From NCBI RefSeq assembly GCF_020382885.2, contig NC_058506.1, positions 13,742,318 through 13,806,317 of the forward strand: a stretch of DNA of 64,000 nt, written 5' to 3'. Of this stretch, positions 11,501-21,300 are shown one piece after another. A program made the translations under genes and the position numbers. A model generated the notes under the pieces. It saw only the letters and a list, made by a program, of their open reading frames with translations, was not told where the DNA came from and did not search any database. The stretch's first letter is position 1. Every line of letters begins with the position of its first letter. Origin of the DNA: Scatophagus argus (Eukaryota > Chordata > Actinopteri > Scatophagidae).

Positions 11501-14500
11501 AGTAAGAAACCCATTTTGCATGTTTCTGTTCTGTACTGTAAAAAGGAAATTCAAACTTGAATCATGCCTTTGTTTTATCCGTCTCTCTCTGCGTTCTGCA
11601 GAATGATGGGAATCTACAAAGGATCCAGTAAAGCTCTTTGCTTCATGATCGACACAACAGGAAGCATGTCTGATGAAATTGCAACAGTGAGGAGCGTCAC
11701 TTCCTTTATAATTGACAGCAAAGTGGGAACAGAAGATGAACCCCCACTTTACATTCTTGTACCTTTCAACGATCCAGGTAGGATGCCCCAGGCTGGACTT
11801 TTAACTGTTGTTGTTTTGTGTAAAGAGTTGTTTGGCCCTCACCTACTTGCCTGCTGAATTATAATTGGCGCATTGAAACAAACAATCAGGTTTTTGTGTT
11901 TTATGTTATTATGACTGTTCAAATAATATGCCAGCAATATAACAATAAAGAGTCTATAAATCATAAACATTTCTTCCTTCTGTCTCTACCTGACCCTCAG
12001 ATTTTGGGCCATTGATGAGGACCACAGACCCAAAAGCCTTCAAGAATGCTATTAATTCACTATCAGCAACTGGTGGAGGAGATGCTCCGGAAATGAGTCT
12101 TTCAGCACTTCAGGTGCCGTGACATCCCAAAATATGCCTCTGCAATACTTGATAATAAGAAAATGGCTAAAAGTCAAACTGCTGTCTTCTCTTGCTCATG
12201 TAGCTGGCTTTAACTAGCACCCCTCCTAATTCTGAGATCTTCCTCTTCACTGATGCACCTGCAAAAGACAGTCACCTGAAAAGCACAGTGACAGCACTCA
12301 TAGAGCGCACCAAGACAGTGGTGAGTAATTTTATTTTCAAGTTAAAATTCATTCATTCATTGATGTGCATACAGTAAGAGCTTTTTTCATACTTTACACC
12401 TCAAATTCTTTTTCAGGTGAACTTCATGATAACAGGCGTACTGGGGCTTCGTCGTCGAAGACAGAGTGGCAACATCCAACAACTGCTCAGTCGCATGGGA
12501 ACATCAGATGCCCAGCTGTACCGAGATCTGGCTCAGGCTTCAGGAGGTCAGGCCATTGAAGTCACAGAGATTGAGCTCCCACTGGCCACCAGCATCATAA
12601 CAGAGTCCTCCAGCTCCTCTCTGGTATTAGCAACATGCTCTCACTGGACAGTACAGAAGACTTTTCTAAATTCAAAAGAATTTCAGTGGTGTCACCAGTT
12701 TCCTTTGATCTCCTAGGTGACCCTTCTGCAGGCAGCCAGGAGTCCAGGAAAGGCTGAAAACTTCACCTTCCTGGTTGACAAGTCAGTAGGAAACCTCACA
12801 GTTTACATCACTGGGAACTCCGTTGCCTTTACTCTCATCAGTCCGTCAGGTGATGCTTCTTTGCATCATTGTAATAGAGAATAACCATTAATTTGCAAAT
12901 AGCATATAATAATATAAAACCAAAGTATTTTTTGTATTCCCACGTTTGAACTTTGAAAATTCTTGATTTTGCGCCCATCTAGTGGTAGTATAACATGTGA
13001 CACTGTTGTGCAGTGTCCATGAACCACCTCGTCAACATGGCAGAGGGGTTTGAGTGCCCCAGTGATCCCAGGAGCTATGTTGTCGGGGGCTGTTTGCCCC
13101 TGGAAGGGTCTCACAAGACAAATAGGTCCTGGTTAAGGCCAAAGACTAAACCAAGGATAAGTGTACCATGTGGCTGGTCCACCAACTGCAGGAGGAGTCA
13201 AAGGGGTGCTGAAAGATGTTCCTGCTGGGGTTTCCATTGTTCTACTGTGGAACGTCAACTCTCATATGGGCAATGACACCTGGAGCGGTGTGATTGGGAG
13301 GAACAGTCTGCCCAATCTGAACCCCAGTGGTGTTCAGTTATTAGAATTCTGTGCTAGTTACAGTTTGTCCATAACTAACACCATGTTCAAACATAAGAGT
13401 GTTCACAAGTGCACCTGGCACCAGCACACCCTAGGTCGCAGGTTGATGATCAACTTTGTAGTCATATCAGTGGATCTACGGCCGTATGTCCGTGGCTGCA
13501 GTCAGAGGGTCTCCAGTGCTAGTCGAGGAAGCAAAATTTCAAACCCGCTGGTGGACACCGGGGGTGAAAGGTGCTGTCAAGCTGAAGAAGGAGCTGGATT
13601 GTGGGACTACTGAGGCAACTGACAGCTACCGAGCCAAATGATGTGCGGCTTGGGCAGTGGTGGAAGCAAAAACCCATTTGTGGGAGGAGTTTGGTGAGAC
13701 CATGGACAAAGAGTTTCGGTCTGCCTCGAAGAAATTCTGGCAAACTGTCCGGTGACTCAGAAAGGAGAAGCGGAGAGATTTGTTTGCATTGCCAGCAACA
13801 AGTCGAACTCATTTCCAGTTAGGGTTGGACTCCATCAGGGTTTCCCTTTGTCACCAGTTTTGTTCATTATCTTTATGGACAGAATGTTTAGGCACAGCCA
13901 AGTGACAGAGGGTGCCAGGTGGCCTTAGGAGTGGATTTGGTCATAGATTCTTCAGGATTTCAGTTCTTTGAGGTGAAACAAGAAGATTCAACCAAGTCCA
14001 ATCACCCTTATTCAGCTCTACGTAGATAACCATGACCTGGATAACTGAGACTTTTCACAGATAAATGTCATTGTTTAAAATAAGTGTAAAAAGCCTGTTT
14101 AACTCTTGGCCTTTAAAGCAGTGTCCTTCATTTTGGGCCCTGGCTTTTTGTTCTTAGGTGTGTCACAGCAAAGCACCAACACATCAGGATCACTTACCAC
14201 TTCATTCCAGTCAGTGGGAAATTTCAAGACTCTGCAGCTAAAAACACAAGTGGGACTGTGGAAGATTAATGTGCAATCAACAAATCCCTACGCTCTGAAG
14301 GTTGTAGGTGAGAACCCCATGATTACTTTATTATTATTACTATTATCACAGGTATACCTATCCCTCACCCTGAAAGGCTGGTTCATCCAAATGACAAAAG
14401 AACGTTTTGGGCAGCCCTGCACACAGGTTTTGTGTTATGTTCTGAGATATTGAGATATCCAGAGCCAGAGAGGAGGTGAAATTTGTTTTCTTTTGCTCAG

Positions 14501-16139
14501 AACATGAAATATGTCATTTGAAATATTCAAAAATCAATATGTCTTTCAAGAGGCTTTTGCTTGGTTTTGTAATTGAATTCTTCCAACAAAATGATCGTGC
14601 TAAATATGCTTCAGAAAAATGATAAAAGTAATGAATATCTGCTACTTTGGATTGTTTCCTTTTCTTGTCTATTTGCAGGAGAGAGTCCCATTGATTTCTT
14701 GTTTGAGTTTTTGGAAACATCACATGGCCCACTTGGAGGTTTTGATGTTGTAGACAATCGTCCCAGAGCTGGTAAACCAAACACAATTCTGTGATATACC
14801 AAAAGTCAAAGTAGTTTGATTTTTACTTCAGCATATCTCAGTGGATTTTCTCTTTTTCTGAAGGTGTTAATGGTAGTCTGATAGTGACTGTAACTGGGAG
14901 TGACTCTGCCACAGTGACAGAAGTGTCTCTGGTTGAATCACTGGGGTCAGGAGAGGTTAATGGAAGTGTGGAGGCTCAGGGTGGAGGAGACTTCTTGGTT
15001 CAGTTTGACAGAATACCATCAGCGGAGTTTGTGGTCCTCGTGAAGGGACAGACCAGCAGTGGTTCCTCTAAATCTTCCTCAGTGACCTTTCAAAGACAGT
15101 CAACAACCAACATAAGAGCATCAACTCTGACTGTTACTGCTGTAAGTAAAACAAATCCATCTCAAAACCTTTTAAGACTTTGAAGGTTGCACAGCCATGA
15201 CTGATACTGAAAAGCTTCTGCTTTCCTTCCATTTTAGGATGGCTCAAATAACATCTTAGTACCAGGAACAACACTTTCAGTTCCCTTCTCTGTGATGACA
15301 GAAGGTGCAGGAGGAACCTTCAATATCCGAGCTACCAATGACCAGGGTTTTAGTTCAACATTCCCTTCTAGCTTATTCCTGGGAACTGGAGGTAATGCTA
15401 ACGGTACAGTGAACCTCACAGCACCTCTTAACACTACATCTGGTACTGACGTCACCCTGACTATTGAGGCTGAAGCTCCAGGAGGCACAGACAGCAACTA
15501 TGTTGTGCTGCGTATCACCGTCCTTAACACGGTAACTCTCCATAGGTCACATTTTGAATAATCCAAGCTCATTCTGTCCTCTCATCCTTTAATCATTCAG
15601 TTTATTGGTTGAATCACTAATATAAAGCTGAACTTTATCTGCTTTTTCTCCTTCTCATATTGTAGGTGACTGATTTCACTCGGCCGACGTGTGAGCTGCT
15701 CAGCCTGCAGTCCAACTGCTCTGAGCCCTGCAGCTTGTCAATGTGGGAGCTCTCTGTTCAGGTGACTGATGGTGGTGAAGGGACAGGTATTGAGCGTGTT
15801 AGCCTCAAACAGGGCAACGGCACCATGAACACCAGCCTGGTCGCTGGCAGTAATAACACAATACTGGTGTCCTACAACGCATCCTGTTGTTCACCTGATG
15901 TGGAGCTACTGGCTGTGGATCAAGTGGGTAACGTGGGCTCGTGTTTCTACACTGTCAGGGAAACGACCGCCAGCACCTCAGAAACTGTGACTACTGTCAC
16001 TACAACCACCAGTAGCCCACAGTCTCCAACAGCAGGACCTGTTGGGTCTTTGTCTACCAGACCTGTTCAGTCTTTTCTTCTCTGCCTCAGCATCACAATT
16101 CTGGGGCTCAATCTGCCATTTGAAATGGGAATCAATTGA
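8588..16139 (+). CDS. vwa7: VWA7-like protein, copy 1 (putative metallohydrolase-like domain + vWA)
   Basis: Fifteen coding exons: 8588-8779, 8895-9167, 10775-10868, 11023-11157, 11315-11501, 11602-11777, 12001-12113, 12204-12320, 12417-12623, 12717-12849, 14158-14307, 14679-14771, 14864-15141, 15238-15531, 15666-16139. All borders are GT..AG and phases are continuous, giving 971 residues (human VWA7 has 891). A signal peptide (about 1-19) is followed by an N-terminal domain with H34, HFD (111-113), HPLQDFYSHSNW (152-163) and HGHRHTD (261-267). The vWA domain has a MIDAS, D311-T-T-G-S315, a Gly-rich and N-glycosylated C-terminal region, a Thr/Ser linker and a hydrophobic tail suggesting a GPI or membrane anchor. 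The molecular function of VWA7 is not established. An upstream in-frame ATG at 8540 is probably intronic, because an acceptor lies at 8565. Intron 2 carries a Tc1 element and intron 10 a LINE fragment; no exon is broken. Confidence 0.92.
9211..10730 (-). mobile_element. degenerate Tc1/mariner DNA transposon with IR/DR ends
   Basis: Lies in intron 2 of VWA7-like copy 1. Terminal repeats share the core AATATTCAAYCCCC: outer left near 9218-9240, inner left near 9404-9425, inner right (reversed) near 10531-10552, outer right (reversed) near 10697-10728. This doubled arrangement is the IR/DR structure known from Sleeping Beauty-type Tc1 elements. Between them, on the minus strand, is a transposase broken by stops and frameshifts, with recognisable pieces from the N-terminal DNA-binding region (about 10370-10109) to the catalytic DDE core (NDPKHT near 9700 and SPDLNLIENLW near 9600). 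The element cannot make an active transposase. Exact ends are uncertain by some 10 bases. Confidence 0.88.
9448..10375 (-). pseudogene. Tc1 transposase pseudogene
   Basis: Broken reading frames in order along the minus strand match a Tc1-type transposase: the helix-turn-helix part (KKFKTYGTAANQRDCGRKPK, about 10240-10170), the middle GGGSLMIWGCFS motif (about 9880-9845) and the C-terminal part with the second and third acidic residues (DNDPKHT, SPDLNLIENLWWDLK). Frame changes and stop codons separate these pieces, so no full-length protein is made. Confidence 0.85.
12970..14060 (+). mobile_element. LINE (non-LTR retrotransposon) fragment
   Basis: Lies inside intron 10 of VWA7-like copy 1. 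An open frame at 13161-13613 resembles the apurinic-type endonuclease of fish LINEs (NSHMGNDTWSGVIGRNSLPN, LEFCASYSLSITNTMF, then CTWHQHTLGRR). Near 13824-13890 another frame shows a reverse-transcriptase motif (GLHQGFPLSPVLFIIFMDRM). The stretch between them is too short for a full protein, so the element is internally deleted and dead. Its 3' end, with ACCATGACCTGGATAACTGA at about 14030-14049, recurs near 50967 in an ssh2 intron. The family is probably a Rex-type fish LINE, but I cannot name it firmly. Confidence 0.8.
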
Positions 16140-17640
16140 GTGTTGACATGTTACAGCGAGGATGAGTGAATGTTCAAAACAATGTTCTCTCAACTTTGGA
16201 AAATCAACTACATACTCAGGTGTCAGTTTATTATGTACAAAAGCTCTGCAAAAAATTAGTGTGCTGGAGCTTAAGGTGATGATGTCTAAGTGCTTAAGAG
16301 GCTAAAATGTTTTGTTTCCTGGCACGTGATACTTCACTTATACGATGGACCCTACTGTGGTGAAACTCAATGTAACATCCACTACCATTATTCTTCCATG
16401 TTTTTTTGCTTTTCTTTCTATTTTTTTGTTATAATGTTAACAACATTAATTCAACTTTCAGGTCATATCAGAGTGTGTGTTTTGTTTTGTGGTTTGATGG
16501 TATTATGTTTTACTGAGGGGTGCTTCTAATACTTGATCTACCTTTGTCATTACTACTGGATTTATGGGTGAACCTAGCAAAGTATATGTACAATGAGGGC
16601 ATTAACACTTCTGTAATACCAATGATAAAGCCTTAAAGCTGTATGTAAGATCAATCACTTTGATTATATGTACTGTTTTTACGGGTTTGTGAATTTATGA
16701 TTATGATAAAGGTTATGTGAACATGTCCTATTGATTATGATGCTTAAAACAAGGATTGCTCATTTCTATTTTTGAGTTCTTCTGCTGACATTAAGTTAAT
16801 TGTCCTGTGGATTAAGTAATTTAATTTATTTGATCATTTAAAATTAGATATACACCTGAGGCTTGCTTCTGACAGTGATGATTAAAAAAAAGACATGAAA
16901 TATAACTAAAAATAGCTAAAATAGCTAATAGCTAATAGCTAAAAAAAACACCGTGGTCCTTTTGGGATGAGGGTGTGTGACAACAACTGAGGGTCATAAA
17001 GGTGATTTTCCAGTACCAGATTACATTATCAGAGGGTAAAAGCTATATTATATATCCATACAATTAGTAACAAGTCAATGTCAGTACCAAAACCTATAGT
17101 GAGTCATTTTCGTCATTTTCGTCCTTAGTACCCAGCTGCAGTGTTAGCTTCGTTTGGCGTTGGTGTGTGTTACACTTTCACTTTCAGGTCTTGCCAATCT
17201 GATTTTTTTTTCCGTTAAGAGGAATGTAGGATGCCATTCAAAAGATAAGCAACATATTTTGTATCAGTCACTACCACACTACCACAAAAAAATGTTGTTT
17301 GGACATGTAGCAGCAGACGATACCCTTACTAGAAAAGAGACATATTGAAGGTTTAACTAGTGTATTTATTCAGATGTTAAAGGTTTCTTCAGTCACCAGA
17401 ATAACATCCATAATTAATGTTTTGCCAGTGACTTTGAAAAACAAAATGATCTGGAAATACCTAAGTTATATTTGCCACAAAACACATTAATTTTTTCTCA
17501 TTTTTCCTGTAAGGACTTTTTTGTAAATTTTAAAAAAAACAAAACAAACAAACCTAACACTCATAGTGAAAGAGTTTTTCTGGTGTTTATGGGGCATCAG
17601 TTTTTGTGGTTCATCAGTGAACTGACATTTTACTCTTATT
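16140..17640 (+). other. 3' UTR and spacer after VWA7-like copy 1
   Basis: AT-rich sequence with no coding exon that I can support. No perfect AATAAA was pinned down, so the transcript end is uncertain. A short tandem array of AATAGCTA-type units lies at about 16910-16945. Confidence 0.4.
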
Positions 17641-17658
17641 TATGTTCCTCATTATCAG

Positions 17659-17773
17659 ATTCATTCCACAGCAACAGGTTAAACAAGTCCTGCATGACAC
17701 TGCCCTTACTGTGAAGCACTGTGAAGCAGGTGTTGACACAATAATGATACAGTGTGCGGGACGGCAGGACAAG
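17659..17773 (+). other. exon-like island of unknown identity
   Basis: A strong pyrimidine tract ending in ATTATCAG precedes a 115-base segment that stays open and ends at GACAAG|GTACAG, a fair splice donor. With one carried base it encodes 38 residues (begins FIPQQQVKQVLHDTALTVKH, ends CAGRQDK) and keeps phase 0 at its end. The composition is more balanced than the flanking AT-rich DNA. It does not resemble any part of VWA7, and I cannot name a family. It may be a relic exon, an exon of an unrecognised gene, or chance. Confidence 0.3.
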
Positions 17774-18316
17774 GTACAGCACTCTTTTAACTTGTATATA
17801 CAAGCAATGCCTGAAAAATATCGGATTTTTATTACTTCATGCAGACTGTGATCAGAAATCATTATGCATTGTAATTGATTATTTTTCAGAAGAATGCTTT
17901 TAGTCAGCTGTCATACGCAAGACATAAAGTGCAAGTTTAAAGAGCTAAGATGAAACTTAAATCTTTACGGAGAGATAAATGACTTTTTAAGGTGTTCACA
18001 TATTTATTTGAAATTTGAATGTGATTTGAACAGTTATTGTGCTTATTTAGAGATATTTAAAGGCTGAGCGCAAGAATTTGATGGCAAGCCTGGGGAGAAC
18101 TGCCACCATGCTTTTTGTTTATTTCGTTTTATGTCTGCAGTCCTGCTGGAATTACTTTTCTCCTTGCTGATAAAAGTCCATTTGAACCCAGTTTTCTCAG
18201 TTACAGATAAAAATGTATTTGGTCAAGACTAATTCCAGAATAAATTAAAGGGTCGCTAACTGATAAAGGTGATGAACCACTGAGTCAAGTAAATGTTTCT
18301 ATCTTTGTCAGACTAT
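17774..18316. other. spacer upstream of VWA7-like copy 2
   Basis: AT-rich, no coding exon seen. An acceptor-like TTTCTATCTTTGTCAG ends near 18311, just before the start codon of copy 2. As in copy 1, the first coding exon therefore probably begins with a short piece of 5' UTR joined to an unplaced upstream exon. Confidence 0.4.
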
Positions 18317-18331
18317 ACAACAGGTCGAAGT

Positions 18332-21300
18332 ATGATGTCTTCCGGGTTGGCTGTGCTGTGTCTCCTGCTCCTGCACACTGGAGCTCAGGGCTTTGGGATA
18401 TTACCAGGAAATTCTCTGAATCACCTGGAAATTACTGAGAAAGCAATTTTAAACACAACTGTGCAGGTGTGCCGCGCTTTGGCCCAAGCAGAGGGGACAG
18501 ACTTCACTTTTCCTGTAAGAATTCCTTTTAATGAAGCTATTTAAACCAGAAATTGGTACATTCCTTTTCAGAATGTTTGTATGAATTGACATTGTGTGTG
18601 CAGGCACAACCATTCACTGCCGAGGGTGTTGCTGTAGCTTGCAATGCGGCAAAATCATCCAAGAATTTCCGCCAAGCCATTTTATTCATCATGTTGAGGA
18701 ATATACGAGTGGACCTCCGTTACGCCCTTAATGCAAGCTTCCACTTTGATGAAGAAATGTTTGTCCAAGGACGGAAAATCATCGCTGAGGGAATACTGGC
18801 TGTCAAAGCAAGCAACAAGCAAGAGAATTTTGAGGCAGCCAGGCAGACACTGGGAGAGATTCTTCATCCTTTACAGGTATTAGTCATTCTCTAGCACTAA
18901 TACTGATTATAACTCTTTTAAAATGTGCATAATTAACTTTCATATTCTTTTGTTAACTTGAAGGACTTCTACAGTCATAGTAACTGGGTGGAGCTGGGGA
19001 ACAAAGCACCGAACTCCAATCTGCTCAGATCAGATACCAGCATTGGTAACATAGCAGGTAAAACTGTTATATGCTATTTGACTACACTGATCAGGAATGC
19101 AGATTAGATGTGATTGCTGAAAAGATATTTCATAATTGAAATGTTGATTTACACTCCCACAGAGGAAAGCAGGGCTACGTGTCGCAGCTGTGATGGACAG
19201 GACTGTAGGAACAACATCTTGGAGGACATCATAAATGAAAGAATACTCACCTCTGGATATTTTGGTGTTGTGCCTTTCGTCTCAACCAAACCAAAAGGTA
19301 AATGATTAATTCAACCAATAATGCCATAGCTTCATACTTTCAGCATTATGACCAGTAGTCAGTCAGAAGATTAAACAAACTAAGCCAAACACAAGAAGAT
19401 TTAGATAAACATACAGATATGTTCTTGACTTTTCTCCTTTGTGGTTTACTGTAAGACTTACTTTCAACATTACAGTCCTTTTAAAACACATCTTACTGAA
19501 CCTCACTTTTGGCTTTACGTGTTAGTAACAGTACAGCATTGTTTCAAGTGCATTGTACAGCATGTCCTGTTAACAAGAACGCACATATACTATCAGTTGA
19601 CCTAAGACGCACAGTTGCTAAAACCAGTTTTATCAAAGCTGCTCAGTGGGACGGTCTGCCAAAGCCTGGCTGGAAAGCTTTCATCTCATTTCAGAGCTTC
19701 CTTGTTTCTACATCTCTTTTCCTCTTCATACCGTATTTCTTTTTCTTCAGCTGCTCTCTTTTTAATTCAAGTGCCTCATTCTCCTTCTGCACATGCATTG
19801 TTAGGAGTGCATCGTTTTTTGCACTGAATTATGGAACCGGGGGTAGACCCCTGATAAGTCTTTTGGGACTTTTGGCCTTCCTTGCATATTCTTTTATCAT
19901 TGATATGGTTTTGTTATCTTTTATGTGCTATTAAATAAAATAATTCTATAAAATATGGGCAAGTACATAATTGCTTGTTATATGTCTAATTAAACAAAAC
20001 AAAACAAAGATGTCTTACTAGATGATTATTTTCCCTCACGCTCTTTGTTTGACAGGAAAATGCAGCCACGGAGGAGCAGTTGATCAAACAAGTACCATCG
20101 AGCCTAAAGGTGGCATCAACAAAGACACTTTCGACTCCAGCCATGGACACCTCCACACTGATGCAGCAAATCTGGCCATAGCTGCAACCAGTGAACTACT
20201 GGAGGACATTCGAGGGGCTGCTGGCGACAGACCGTTTTTACAGTAAGAAACACTTTCTGCATGTTTCTATTATGTTCCGTAAAGAGGTAACTCAACGTTT
20301 TTTCATGTCTTTGTTTTATCTCTCTCTCGCTGCATCCTGCAGGATGATGGGAATCACCAAGGGATCCAGTAAAGCTCTTTGTTTTGTGATTGACACGACA
20401 GCAAGCATGTCTGATGACATTGCAACAGTGAAGAGCGTCACTTCCTCTATAATCGACAGTGAAGTGGGAACAGACAACGAGCCCTCGCTTTACATTCTTG
20501 TACCTTTCAATGATCCAGGTAGGTGCATTAGGATGCTCAAATTATGTCTTTGTTTGTAAAAAGATACTCATTAAAAAACAACTATCATCTATTTGCTTCA
20601 TTGCACATTGTGAAACGCTTCCAATGGAAGTGAATAAGCAGATTTTCACACAAAACAATTTTGTTTGTCCTGTCTCCACCTACACCCCAGATTTTGGGCC
20701 ACAGATAAGAACCACAGACGCAGAAGTCTTCAAGAATGTTATTAATTCATTATCAGCATCAGGAGGAGGAGATCAGGAGGAAATGAGTCTTTCAGGGCTT
20801 CAGGTGCTGTGATGTGTGACTTTTATTACTTCAAAATCTGACCCAAAAAGCTTGTTGATATGGAAACTGTTTCAACTTAAAGCTATTTCTTCCTCATGTA
20901 GCTGGCTCTGACTGGCGCTCCTCCAAATTCTGAGATCTTCCTCTTCACAGACGCGCCTGCTAAAGACAAACACCTGAAAAGCACAGTGGTCGCACTCATA
21001 GAGCGCACCCAAACAGTGGTGAGTATCTGAACTATGTAGGTGAACAAAATAATATTCAATATAAAATACCTTTTTACTTTTTGTCTTTATTTCTAAATAT
21101 GCTTTTGAATTTTTTCATCACACCTGAGAAAAACAAAAGCACTCCGGGCTAGAGACACTGTGGATCACATTAGTTGAGTCCAGCTACAGTTTTCATAATC
21201 CATTAATTGTTTTGGAGCATTTTAAGACAAAAGTATCTTGCTTTTCAAATGTGAGTATTTCCTGGTTTCTTTAGTCGTTTTGACCATAAATTAAACAGGT

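Noticed and set aside
19509..19934. 141-codon plus-strand frame in intron 4 of VWA7-like copy 2
   Set aside because: It sits inside an intron whose flanking exons join in phase, has no family resemblance and is rich in Phe/Ser from T-rich DNA.
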